Shown: positions 1 through 10,800 of the stretch, in pieces
Numbering within the stretch: position 1 is the stretch's first letter
How the letters are laid out: each line of letters opens with the position of its first letter
NCBI GenBank assembly: GCA_004154925.1
Contig: QJNS01000071.1
Location: 124,001-188,000 of the forward strand
Origin: Monosporascus cannonballus
Lineage: Eukaryota; Ascomycota; Sordariomycetes; Xylariales
DNA: 64,000 nucleotides
Direction of reading: 5' to 3'
Made by a program: the position numbers and the translations under genes
The notes under the pieces: model-generated
Told to the model about the DNA's origin: nothing
Databases searched by the model: none
Seen by the model: only the letters and a program-made list of their open reading frames with translations

Positions 1-3000
1 GGCATGTAAGATCTTGCGACACCAGCTTGACCGTATAGATGTAGCAGGAGACCAAGATTGAGCGCCGGTTGCTCATTGGATCCCCCGGCTAACTCTACAT
101 CGAGTGCTCTTGCCGGCCGAAGGAAACAGCCACTTGATGATGTTCGTCGGGTTAGTATTCAATCTGAAACACAGACGAGCGCGGGTCGAGTCGTGACTCA
201 GCCATAACTCCATAATAAGTTTCCATTGGGGGTTCTCTGTTACCCCTCCTCCCAGTGTATGCATTTTCAATGGAGAATGGCGGTATTCGTGTGGACAAGA
301 TGCAATGCTGGCCGCGTAGATCGATACCGCATATAGTTCCCTGAGACAAGCTGCGCAGAAACAACCAAGCTACAGCCCTCCCCCCAAATTCTCCCGATGC
401 CAAGGACAGATTTCTGACTACAGTAAACGGGCTGGAGCGGGTTAGCTAGGGTCATTTTGAGCAGAGTGTACCGCATCGCATGCAGTGCCCTTATACGGCG
501 AACGATCACATCGTCACAAACTACGTCGCATTCCTCTCGGTAGTGGAGTTGGACAACAGGCGCCGGGTCAGGCGGCATCCAAACGTCACGGCAATCATAA
601 TACGCTCCCTTGCGACGGACAGCTGCAGATATACTACAGTATTATGCGAATCAGATCGGCGGTGGCTCATGGTTGGGCCGTAGAGATGATTGTCGTGCCA
701 CGGCCGCGTGGGTTGGGAAGGGGGTTGCGAATGGACGGAGCGGCCGGTCTTGTGGGGATCAGCTGGCGGAAATGAAATGGGCGGGGGCTGTTGCCGCCCG
801 AGGGGTCATCCTCCAATGCGAGATGGGATTTCATCTAATGGGTCCCTTGGCAAGCTCCCCGTGCAAGAACGACCCTTATTAACGCAATGACGTAGGCTGC
901 ATGATTCTCTCCTGCAAGGACTGGACATCCCAAGTGCAAGGGGCGCCAAATTTCCGTAGCGAGCATTGGCAGAGTGGGGCGTCCGCCGCTTCCGCCGTCT
1001 ACGGTATGGCATGGTCGCCTTCGTGACGGATCTTCAAACGTCAGGCATCAACTCTTTCTTTCATACGGCACGGCCCAGTTTCGACACAAATCTGGATTTT
1101 CCATCATAAGGCAGAAACAAAAACGCCATGCAAATCAGAAGGATCTCCTGCGAGGCCCGCATCGCTAGCGCGAGATGTGTATGACTTTTTACCGGATTAT
1201 GCCTGCAGGGCCATGCTGATGATGGGATGGATACCCATGCTTCGTATAATCACATGAAAATATCTCCTGCATGCCGTCATTGAGCAGGGAACCGTTGAGG
1301 CTCTGAACGCTTGCGGAATATGTCCAACGACACGAGAAGTTCGTCGCTAGCGTATCTGCTTTTATTATTAAGGAGATCCGATGCCACTACGTCAGATCCT
1401 TCGTATCTGGGCTTAGCCGACGGGGCTCGACGTGACGGAAATGTGATCTTGAAACCGGATGCACATATTGATCCAACTACGTCTCCTATCCAGCGTGCCT
1501 TACGAGGATTATTCGACAAACGGCGACTTGGCAGCGCTTCCAACAATTCCCAGTAACAGCTAATTGACGCGTTACCAAAAGAAGGAAGTGGGAGCGGATT
1601 TAGGCATTTCTATTGGTGATACTATGACATTACTTGGAGTTTGGGCCATAAGATACAAGAAATTGTTTTGAGGTGCTGGCATTTCTGTGTCCATCGGATA
1701 CATCGCTGATAGAAACCATACACTTCCAAGCCCGTCGCCGCACGCATTGGCTAGATAGCCATGCTTCTAGGCGAACGCTGGCGTCGGACCTAATTTGACC
1801 GACACGGCTTCCCGGTCCAGCTGTCCACGAAGTCTATCTGCAAATAGCCTGGGAGTCCGGCGACAGGGTAGACATTGACGTGGTTCCGAAGCAACGGAAC
1901 AAGCTCGAACCAAGCAGCCAGTTCGCCTATGACGTAGGGAACATCGAAGCTCGCACCGCCGCGGCCCGGTTCTCTGCGTTGATCACATCTCTCGAGTCAG
2001 GAGGCGTATACCGCAGCTAACGTCTCATCCCGTGCGGCGAGACTGACACGAAGGCCGACGTGAAATCGCGGCGCGTCATCGCGGACCACAGGCAGCCTGC
2101 TCGGGCTGTTTGGGGGCATCAAGAGTCCGTCTAACATCGGCCGCGGTCGGTGCGAAGCCGTATCTGTTGGGTTGGTTGGCTGTATCCGCGTTATGTACGG
2201 GGAGTTCGAGCCTGCTAAGTTTCTACATGGCTTTTTACAGAACGACATTTTGTTGATGGCACCCAGGGATATCACACTGAGTTCGATAGTCGAGCCCGCA
2301 GTACTCGTTTCCACCCTTGATGACAAGGCCCACTAACGTTTTCCATGAACATGGTAGCCGAGATAGACGTGACATTACAGTAACTGGTTTGTCCACCTTC
2401 GCCTCATCGAGGAGACAGTTTCGGGGTTGCTTCCCCGCGACCTTGGCTGCGATGCTTCCCCTCCTCCTTCTTGTCGTACTAGTTGCTACGCTTAACGCTT
2501 TTGCGGGAGAATAAGAGATCTTTTGAAGCGGCCATGTCGGTGGAGAGCAACTGCTGTATCCATACATGGGCATTGTAAGCTGACAATATGGTGGCCCCTG
2601 GCGTGTCTATGGTCTGCCGTCGACCAGACGTCTCTAGAAACCACCACACCCTTATACTACTCTACGGCGATCCCGGTGGTCTACTCTGCAAGGCTGTTTT
2701 CGCCATATCTATCCAGGTTAGGTGAGTACTCAAGGCTGGCTGTGTTTGTTATGCATACCACTCCCTGGACCTAGCAGTAGCCCTGAGCCTAAATGCTCGG
2801 CGGTTCCACTGCCGCCCAGCTAAAGGACGCCCGAACACGCATAAGATAGCCCAGCCCAGAAAACGAGAGGCCTTTTGGGTGGTCTAAAAGATGATGATGA
2901 TGTTAGGTACAAGTCTGGTCCTGAGCTTCAGTAGATATACCCCTCATGTACTGTGTGGCACCTTCCTTCAGAAGTACCTGCCATCTAGCCAGTTAGTCTC

Positions 3001-4471
3001 TTACCTAGGTACCTGCTCGCCGACCACACCCCCTGGACGGGCTTCGGTACGGGCATACCTTGGTCGGCTACGCGGAAGCATCGCGCTACCCCCCTTCAGT
3101 CCCGAATTTGTACTTAGTATTCCCAGTAAGAACACAAGGGCACGACAAATTTTCCGCATCTCGGACGCGCAAGTACGGCGACGTCCCTTGGTGGAGAGGC
3201 CTAGACTTGGATAGACGGGAACTCGACGACCATGGAGCCATATAGCCATATGATGAGACGGGTTCTGATCCGGAGCGGGCTCCTAATCTAAGGGACCTAT
3301 CGCTCCTCGTCTAGGGGCGGGAAGAGGCGTCCGATGGTCCATCAGATCGTTCTGCCCTACTTTTGCCAGGGGCGGCAAGGACCTCCGGCTAGGGTGAAGG
3401 GGAAAAGAGGACCAACATTCCAGAAAAAAACGAGGGGCGCCGGTGGTCCAGGTACCTCTGCCCCTACAAGCACGCAACCGCTAAACAAAGTTATCAATCT
3501 TATTATAAGGGACTGGTAGCCCCATGCTGCATAGCGTACTGATAAAATTAAGGTGTAACGGCGGAGAACCTTAATCTTCCACCTCCCCACCACGATCGCT
3601 GAGGCGGACCGTTTCACCGGTCCCGTAAAGATAAGGGTTCAGGAGAAAAGGGAACCGGACCAAGATGTCGCGCTTACCGTTACGACGCGTCGTCCGGATT
3701 CTCCAAACCGTAGCAGGCACTGGTCTCTATTGTTCGGTTAATCTTATCGAGATCTAACACATGCATTCGATGGTTCTCGATATGTCGCTTGCGGGCTGGA
3801 ATAGTAGCTTTGTTCGTGAGCGGTTTTGGAGACTGCTCTGGTACGGGTGATCCACAAGGAGGTCCAAGCTGACATATCGCGGATGGACGCTAGCCAATCA
3901 GTATAGAGGCTTGCCTCACGCTGCGAGAAGCGTTATTAGGCGTTGATTGCTTAGTGCCAACGTCGGGATATTTAGAGTTCAGTTCGCTATCCTGGGATCT
4001 CGGCTGGGCCTTGGAGAGCTTCGCAGAGTCGCCGGCCAGGAGCGCACTCTAGAACGATAGCTCGTGGATAACAGCGATTCCTGGTTTTACTTCGGGCCTA
4101 TAGCCTACGAGACGGCCTGGTCCTAGTGTAGCTATTCACAGCGAAAATATGGCGGAGCACGAACCGCACGCCCTGGTAGTGGAAGCCATCACGCGATAAG
4201 CCCATTCAGAAGAATCCAGTAACCGTCTAGCGAGTTATGAACTACTGATTTGAGGGTTGAGCCAAAATAACCAATCTGTATCGAAAGAAGACGCGTAGTG
4301 ACAAGAAAATCGTAAACAATTTCGACCCATGCCTTGCGTACTGGTATCATCATAACGCCATCTGCATTACCTGTCATCGGACTCATTACTCCCGCCGCCG
4401 CGTCCAGAGTGCCCTCACGGGCTTATCACCTTCGATACAGTGGGAAGAGCGTAGCCCTGGGCAGGGTCATC
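1..4471. other. Balanced-composition stretch without a recognisable gene
   Basis: About 4.5 kb of roughly 50% G+C sequence. Every open frame is short (the longest near 107 codons, 2891-3214), frames overlap on both strands, and none shows a domain, a family motif, clear codon bias or convincing splice signals. One plus-strand frame from 1799 to the TAA at 2018-2020 reads like protein but has no start and no recognised family. I see no repeat, no RIP bias and no RNA gene. It is either intergenic DNA or holds multi-exon genes that I could not assemble by eye. Confidence 0.5.
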
Positions 4472-5054
4472 CTAAGCCCGCACGCCGGATGAGCGCGTCG
4501 AGGCGTTGCGGCCGAGCCTGGCGCGGCCCGTGAAGCGGCTACGGCGCTCGCGGTGGAACCACCAGTAGGCGGCGGACGCGACGGCGTCGATCAGCCACAG
4601 CAGGGCGTTGGCGAGGTCGACCCACACGGCGTTCTTCATGCGCTGGACGCCGTCGTCGCCCTCGGGGTCCTCGTGGATGTACATGCTGCCGAAGAGGCCG
4701 AAGAGCGCGATCCACAGCACGAAGAGCACGAAGCTCCACGCCGGCACGGCCGCGAACTTCAGGATGAACGGGATGAGGTAGAGCAGCGCCGTCACGGCCG
4801 CCAGAGCGCCGACGACTACCGCATAGACCTGGACGGGCGAGGGAAGGTTTTAGTTACTGCTCCCGTCTCGTGCGCGGATGGACGTATAGTGTGGGGATGT
4901 GCCCTACCCATTTGCTATCGGTGTACTTCCCCTGTTCATTGGCGCGGTTGAGGTCCACGGCGTAGAGCCCGATTACAGTGACGCCAAGCACGAACTGGAA
5001 GAAGTGCAGTATCGAGAATAGCATATAGCTGATTGCCATGCCAAAGAACCCCAT
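4472..5054 (-). CDS. MARVEL-domain four-helix membrane protein, two exons
   Basis: Exon 1 is 5054-4908 and exon 2 is 4828-4472, giving 167 residues. The 79-bp intron (4907-4829) starts GTAGGG, ends CCAG and is phase 0, so W49 joins V50 in frame. Four hydrophobic segments are visible at about residues 8-33, 50-74, 79-100 and 117-140. The fourth contains WVDLANALLWLIDAVASAA, typical of the WxDLxNALLW helix of fungal MARVEL-like proteins. An acidic loop (HEDPEGDD, 101-108) lies before helix 4 and a basic tail (RERRSR) follows it. Such proteins sit in plasma or vesicle membranes; their roles in fungi are mostly unknown. The start ATG at 5054 has A at -3 and just precedes helix 1. Codons are G/C-ending, unlike the surrounding DNA. 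The short tail after about residue 150 is the least certain part. Confidence 0.9.
4829..4907 (-). other. Spliceosomal intron of the MARVEL gene
   Basis: The donor GTAGGG follows codon TGG (W49), and the acceptor is in GTCCAG before GTCTATGCG. Length is 79 bp, normal for filamentous fungi. An AGTAACTAAAAC stretch about 20-30 bases before the acceptor could hold the branch point. Removing the intron restores one continuous hydrophobic frame; reading through gives an unrelated tail and a stop. Confidence 0.85.
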
Positions 5055-6339
5055 CTTGATAAGCAGGTAGTCGATATCGATGGCGGTTTAGCAGGGGTCC
5101 CAGATCGTAAGGGCCGAGATCGTCCGGTTGAGTGGGCGAGCCTCGTATTTTCTATACTGATAATTAATAGCGGGGGAGATTCAATACCAGCACCGAAGGG
5201 GATGGGGTCTTATATGAAGGAAGTCAATTCCGAGACGGTCAACGTGATGCGCTCGATGACCATGCGAGGTTTGTTATTGCAGAAGTCATGATGGCCCTGA
5301 GATGAGCTGGAATTCCAGTGACATCAACACACGAAAATATCCTCGAGGGAGCACTGCATATCAAGGAATCAAGGAATCAAGGGGAGGGGGAGGGGGGAGC
5401 TACCCCTGCAATAAGCTCCCCGGTATTGGAACTGACAGTTGAAGGAGTAGGGGTATGACGTAGTTTTGCCCAACCCGTCTTAGCCTAAAACTCCAAAACG
5501 GCAGCTTTAAGCTGTTTTCTTTAATAGTGCGTTTAGAAGGATTCGGCATCGGTCTATCGAGTTTAATGTCAAATACCATCATTCAACTCCAAATAATGTT
5601 TGCAGGGGAACTCGGTTACTGAGAGAGTTCCATCTTTCTACCTGATGGACGTCCAATTCTGTGCGTATGAATTCGGACTCCTAGCACCCAAATCCCGTCC
5701 CGTTACCGTCTAACCGTAATCAGTGGCCAATACTTTGCCGCGCTTGCGTCCCCACATCATGCCATAGATCTAACTTCAGGAACTATGGTCAGAGAGCTGA
5801 GGAAGTAAACGTTCTGTGAATAATAATTTCGCGTAAAAAAATGGGTTTAACCCCCTTAGATTCCATGGTAGTTGAATAGTCTTGAGGGCTTGCCGACTAC
5901 TCAACTACATATACGTAGAAGGTGAGGGTCGCCTTACTCCTATTCTAACCCCCTTTCGAGCAAGCAGTTCGAGCACGTCGAAACTTAACAATGTCTAAGC
6001 GTATTTGCAGTCTAGGGTTCTTCTATATCGGCGAAAGTCCAATGATACGCAGCTTACTATGGTATGTCACTCTTACTGATCCTGACGTCGGTGTCGGACT
6101 CCCCTTGGGTTGGAATCTCACGCCAGTGGCATCTCAGAAATGTCTACCCTAGGCTTCTCAGTAGACCCGACTCGCAGCGGGGTTGCTAACGTGAAATGTT
6201 GAAAGCCCGTGGTATGTAAGCCTGTTGGCGTCGGAGTCGGCTTCTTTGTTGAGGTTGGCGACAGCGGCGGCTCCCTAGTAGTCAGCGGACAGGAGTCCAA
6301 GGACAAAACTTCCGGGTATTTCAGAAGCCCGTTCTTTTC
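5055..6339. other. Non-coding stretch between the MARVEL gene and the boundary remnant
   Basis: It should contain the promoter of the MARVEL gene, just above 5055, but I see no clear TATA or other element. A short purine-rich patch (5361-5399) carries two direct copies of CAAGGAAT and a G/A run. Open frames (minus 5400-5582 and 6118-6306) are short. The plus strand opposite the second reads G/V-rich from about 6208 to 6339, but no family is recognised. Confidence 0.5.
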
Positions 6340-6675
6340 CTAGTTGTAGTTAATCATGTTGTAGATGAACAGATTGGCGATGGCTTTATGCAGGAGAATC
6401 TCGCGATGGAAAACGCGCCCGTATCCATCTGGTAGGAATTTCTCGACGTGGATACCCTCCTCCTGGGTTTCGATTAATGCTCCCCTGCTGGATCGGTAAT
6501 GTTGTTTGTTTCGTCCTTGTTTCCTTGGGTTAATTCGGCTTCGGGATCCATGTTTAGCGTGATTTGGGCGAAAATATCAAGGCCTCCGGGCAAAAGTCTC
6601 TTGGAGCTTTTCGTAACTGGTGCGCTTCCAGGGAGTGTTACCCAGCGGATCTGTAGTATTTAGTTCCTAAAACAT
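6340..6675 (-). pseudogene. Frame-broken remnant of an unidentified protein gene
   Basis: Three consecutive minus-strand segments read like protein but lie in different frames. Segment 1 (6675-6577) includes DPLGNTPWKRTSYEKLQETF and ends in TGA. Segment 2 (about 6580-6474) includes LDIFAQITLNMDPEAELTQ and ends in TAA. Segment 3 (6483-6340) includes EEGIHVEKFLPDGYGRVFHR, then ALIETQ-like and HKAIANLFIYNMINYN-like pieces, and ends in TAG at 6342-6340. The segments abut or overlap, so an intron cannot explain the frame changes; two indels would. An in-frame TAG at 6669-6667 follows the ATG at 6675. I do not recognise the family. It lies within a few hundred bases of the A+T-rich block, where decay would be expected. 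Chance open frames remain possible for segments 1 and 2; segment 3 is the most convincing. Confidence 0.45.
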
Positions 6676-6960
6676 CAGTCGAATCCTAGCCAAGTATTAG
6701 CTTAGCGAATTATATCTATTTCGTATCCGGTCGCCATTCGTAAGCTATTTCGTATTATATTTAGATATAAATTAGTTAACATCAGGTTCACAATAATGCC
6801 CCCCAAATTTGCCAATATATGTTACGAGCTAACAGGTCCAGACAAGCGGAAACGGTCGTAACGACAAAGATAATACGACCCACTCTGTAAATCACGTAAT
6901 AAGTGATTATTGATACGTCGTTAATTACCAAAGATGATGAATACTATAAGCGATATAATT
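6676..6960. other. Composition boundary into the A+T-rich block
   Basis: Base composition falls over about 300 bp. Up to about 6,900 the sequence still holds GC-containing words such as GCCCCCCAAATTTGCC and CAAGCGGAAACGG; from about 6,950 on it is almost only A and T with scattered CpG. No gene or repeat end was identified exactly at the switch. Confidence 0.7.
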
Positions 6961-7379
6961 AGGAAAAATTAATAAATAATAAAGAGCTATATATATTCCT
7001 TAATTTCAGAATTTAAATAACTTTAATTTGTAATATAATTTCGTTATTTACAGTATCTTTAATATTAGGCAACCTAATCCGTTATTATATTTATTTCTTA
7101 AAATTTTTCAATATTTTTATTAATACAAATCCGTATAACTTAAGTTTAATAATTAATTATACCATTTAGCCGTTATATGTTATAAATATTTATTTAATAA
7201 TATCGTTAGACTTTGAATAATATCATTAATTATTATATTAATTAAGGAATTAAAAATATCTCTTTAATAAAAACTTGATTACGATATAAAATCCAAACGC
7301 AAAAATTTAAATATAACAATTTACATTCAATTTAAAGGAAATAAATATATTAAAATTCAAAAATTAAAAATCTAAATTT

Positions 7380-7657
7380 TATAATAAAAAAGTAATATGC
7401 AAAGTTTTTTTAATTTAAGTAAAAATATATCTTAAATTCTAGGAATTCGAAAAACGGACAGATAGACTTTTTGCCGTTAATGTTTTTTAATAGGAAACGT
7501 TTGTAACTAATTTAAATTTATTATAAAGAATTATTTAAAACATATAAAAACCAATTAAAAATATTTATTAAAAAGAATTTTCGTAATTATGTTAATTTCG
7601 AAAATAAATTAAAGATTAATATTGAAAATATCGACGAAAATCGTATAACAGTATTGC
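7380..7657 (+). pseudogene. Possible Gypsy gag fragment
   Basis: When RIP-type stops are ignored, one frame stays readable, with a stretch resembling ETFVTNLNLL then a lysine-rich helix. The DNA around 7485-7640 resembles the gag region of the complete Gypsy element at about 42720-42840 (shared words AAGTTTGTAACTAATT and following A/T-rich sequence). No zinc knuckle or other gag hallmark was found here, so the call rests on similarity to that copy. Confidence 0.35.
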
Positions 7658-7850
7658 GACGGCTAGGGGGTTTAACCAATTATTAAACCTTAGTTGTACG
7701 GGTTTATGTTGGCAGAAGTATCGTAGGAAACTAAGCAATAGATACAATAACGTATTACGTCTCGTAATACCAAGGGTGCTTTGGGTAACGAATTGTTATA
7801 GCAAGCTGAAGTTATCTAGACTATGAAAATAATACGCGTATATATATTGG
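7658..7850 (+). repeat. R1 dispersed repeat, copy 1 (best preserved)
   Basis: It begins near GACGGCTAGGGGG, runs through TTTAACCAATTATTAAACC, a CGTACGGGTTTATGTTGGCAG segment and TCGTAATACCAAGGG, and ends near ATACGCGTATATATATT. Four other copies were found (39768-39946 inverted, 40452-40640, 41322-41480, 54607-54800). The copies differ mainly by C/T and G/A. The ATATATAT near the end could be a promoter TATA box of an LTR. I cannot assign R1 to a known family. Confidence 0.75.
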
Positions 7851-8024
7851 TTCTCCCAACTCTGTCGAATCTGACTCTACGAGCTCTACGATAGATCCTG
7901 TCGAACCTGGCTCTATAGGCTCTACGATAGATCCTGTCGAGCCATCACGTGACTCGACCCACATGGCTTAGTTATTTTCTCGTTGTGACCGTTTCCTGAG
8001 GCCGTAACTCGTTAGGTTATAACA
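7794..8024 (+). repeat. LTR-like segment with TG...CA ends
   Basis: Starts TGTTATAGC and ends GGTTATAACA, an imperfect inverted end pair typical of LTRs. It has a TATA-like ATATATATT at about 7842 and is less RIP-degraded than its surroundings. It overlaps the end of R1. The flanking 5-mers (CGAAT and AGTAT) do not match, and no second copy was found, so this may be a solo or truncated LTR or chance. Confidence 0.35.
7883..7953 (+). repeat. 36-bp tandem repeat, about two units
   Basis: The word GCTCTACGATAGATCCTGTC occurs at 7883 and again at 7919, a period of 36 bp; a degenerate piece (CTCTGTCGAATCTGACTCTA) lies just upstream. The unit is relatively G+C rich and lies within the LTR-like segment. 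Confidence 0.8.
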
Positions 8025-8409
8025 AGTATAATAATCCTTTAATTACGTTGAAAAGATTGATTTCGAAATATGTAATAATATTTAAAATTTTTTAACTAAA
8101 ATAAAATAAAATAATAATAACAGAAATGTTTATATTAATTTATTTTATTAAAATTTTAAAAATACTATTAAAAATAAAATTATTAAATTTTTAAAACTGA
8201 ACCCTTCAATTAGTATATTATCGAAATTAATAAACTTAATAGTACATTATACAAACAACGTACGAAAAATAATATATTATACAATATAAAATTTAATCGA
8301 TTAATTAAAAAAATACGATATATTATTTATATCTTATATTACGATATTAAAACTTACAAAATCCGAAACGGTTTAACGTAAAAACAAAAATCTATTACGG
8401 TTTAAGTGA
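8025..8409. other. RIP-degraded spacer
   Basis: Very A+T-rich sequence between the LTR-like segment and the S repeat. I see no coding motif, terminal repeat or RNA gene. Confidence 0.5.
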
Positions 8410-8459
8410 TATTGTACAGGCTCTAGTCATGTATACGGCTATAAGCACTAGGATGATCG
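8410..8459 (+). repeat. S repeat copy, cut by the Copia insertion
   Basis: GGCTCTAGTCATGTATACGG then CTATAAGCACTAGGATGATC matches the S units at 26820-26870 and, inverted, at 61160-61200. The match stops exactly where the Copia 5' LTR begins, so the retrotransposon probably inserted into S. The right half after 13965 starts AATTGC, compatible with the S word GATTGC. Confidence 0.6.
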
Positions 8460-8623
8460 TGTTAGCTAGCAAGAGGTGCTCTAGCACCCTATATACGGAA
8501 GATTCTCTCTGATCGGAACATATATGTTCCGGGACTAGATCACTTTAAAAGTGCAATGCGCGTTTTAAAACATTTGCAACTAATTATTAATATACATATA
8601 ACTGATATTCTTTATGTTTAACA
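8460..8623 (+). repeat. Copia 5' LTR (164 bp)
   Basis: Starts TGTTAGCTAGCAAG and ends TTTATGTTTAACA. It aligns end to end with 13802-13965, with differences mostly C/T or G/A. It contains GAACATATATGTTCCGGGAC, a near-perfect palindrome shared with the other LTR. Confidence 0.9.
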
Positions 8624-10497
8624 ATTAAAAGTTTTATTCGTTTAATTAGAGCATATATTAATTAATTAATTAATACTAAGACGATATAAACTGTATATTA
8701 GTTGTAATTATCGAAATACGCCAATAATAATAATAGCGACCGTACTGTTAACGTCATCCGTTATTAATAGAGGACCTAAGAACTAGGATCGTTTTAAAGG
8801 CGAATTTTAATCTAAAGTATACGCGTTCGATATTTAGGATTATATCGATTTTATTCAGAACTTTTAATAATTTATCAAACTTATAGCACTTAATATAGCC
8901 TTTTATTCAAAAAAATAAATCCGTTATACGATACGAATTAATACCCCAAACGGTTCCTTATTTATATCTATATTTTTCGGAAGAATTACCGAAAAAATCA
9001 ATTATATTAATTACCTAACGAATACCCTTAAGATAACGATCGAAAGTAAATAAGCCTATAATTAAAACTTTACGGCATATATCTACAAAGATCGGAAAAA
9101 CAATACCTTCCGCAAAAGCATTAACGACCTTACGAAATAAATCCTAGAATCGGTATTTTTAGCGATCAAAAAAACCAGCTTTTTTTAGGAAAAAATTTAC
9201 GAAAGTAATACGCCAACCTGGGCGAATTCGGCAAGGTATACGATAGCAAATTCCTGATCAATACTTAACGGAAATATCGCGAAATGTTAAAATAAATTTT
9301 AAAATTTAACAAAAAATTAAACGAATAAGTCGTAAAATGGTAAAAGATCATAACTTTAGAATAATGATATAATATTCCAAAAACGAAAATAACGATTATA
9401 TAAGTTAACGACCTATATATAGTATTAACCTTTATAATTAAGATATAAATTATTATTTTCCATATAATAAAAAAAGCCGAGATCGATACCGATACGATTA
9501 ACTTCTAAAAAACGGTAATTAACTTTCTAAATTATTAAATTATAGCCTATCTTATATTTATATTACGAAATATTAAAATAACGTTTTTAACGTTTTACGG
9601 AATACCTGCAAACTCCTTTAATCAAAACGATCTTAATTAGAAAAATCTCAAAAATACTAACTTTTAACCGCGAAAAAAAACCCCAAACCGTAAGCCGAAA
9701 CGAGGTAACCGTAAATGTTTTTATACGGACCGAAACGGTAATAAGCGAAAACGTTAAAAATTAAATACATAAGGCACCCGTTACAAAACGTACTTAATTA
9801 ATTATTATATATTATTTAATTATTATTATATATTCCTTAAAAAAGCCCCAAAAGGTTTCCGTTTTAACGATAAAGTAATACTATATATTTAAGGATAAAT
9901 TTCCGCCGATTAATTTTAAAAGAAAAAATCGACGACCTGTCCAAAATTATAAAAAAACTTATTATATAAAAACAGATTAATTTCTAAAGAGAGTATAACG
10001 AATATTAACATATTTTTTAATTATTAATTAACGTAATGCCATAAGTATTTTATTTTATCCCTTTAAGAATTTAGCTATTTTGGATTTAACATTTACGATA
10101 TATATTTTTAACTTAATTAACAAAATTTTAAACTTTAAATTTACTATATAAGGCAACAAAATATACGTAAATAATAATTTCGTTCCGATTAAGGGGTACG
10201 GAAAAATTAATATAATTTTTCGAAATCTTAACGCTACGAAAACGTTACGTTTATATAACATAATATATTGCGAAATTTTTGCATACAATTTAATATCTTT
10301 CCGGCAGCTTCGAAAAAAAAATATTAATAGAATAATCGAAAGATTAATAATCTTATTTGAAATAAATATAATTAAATAATTATTACGTTAACATATATAT
10401 TTAATTAATTCGTTATCGAAAATATTAACGTAATAATTATCTATATAATTTTAATAACTTATAAACAAAACGTTAATTTAAAAATAATAAAATTATT

Positions 10498-10800
10498 ACT
10501 GATCGATAACGGTACTATATGGTACCTAAGATTGGGTCATTTAAATCTCGAAATAATTATTTAATTACAGTTCTATATAAAAGAAATCCGCCGAAAAGGT
10601 TTTATAATAATTAAATACTAAACATATAACAAAACGAAAATTAAAAAGCTAATACGCCGTAAATAAGAAAAAAAAGCATTCCGATTAAAATAAAAAATCG
10701 CTATTGATTTTATAAACTTTAAAAAAAACTCTGAAAAATATAAATACGTTATATTTACTATCAAAAAATATTTAGGTTTTATTTGGCATATTTAATTTAG
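10498..10800 (+). pseudogene. Copia GAG-pre-integrase and integrase remnant
   Basis: At 10498-10560 a frame reads ...GTIWYLRLGHLNLEIII, matching the W-x-x-RLGHL signature before Copia integrases (an expected histidine after W is now Y). At 10700-10798 another frame reads AIDFINFKKNSEKYKYVIFT, the start of the integrase core with its first Asp (AIDF). The linking sequence has stops. Integrase joins element cDNA to host DNA; this copy cannot. Confidence 0.75.

Noticed and set aside
1299..1556. Plus-strand frame with a leucine run and basic C-terminus, superficially like a secreted effector
   Set aside because: No proper signal peptide, an opposite-strand frame covers the same bases, and no homologous motif is evident.
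2317..2514. Plus-strand ORF ending in a leucine/valine-rich hydrophobic stretch
   Set aside because: Only one short hydrophobic run at the C-terminus, no family; compositional chance.
2891..3214. Plus-strand ORF of 107 codons starting with four ATG codons and a hydrophobic N-terminus
   Set aside because: It overlaps an equally open minus-strand frame, has no recognisable domain and no convincing signal-peptide cleavage context. Its length is expected by chance.
4553..4951. 132-codon plus-strand ORF opposite the MARVEL gene
   Set aside because: It is the antisense shadow of G/C-ending codons in the real gene; composition is His/Val/Glu-biased as such shadows are.
1253..6580. The word GAAAATAT recurring in the balanced arm (about 1256, 4142, 5333, 6570)
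   Set aside because: Only an 8-base match with unrelated flanks and uneven spacing; consistent with chance.
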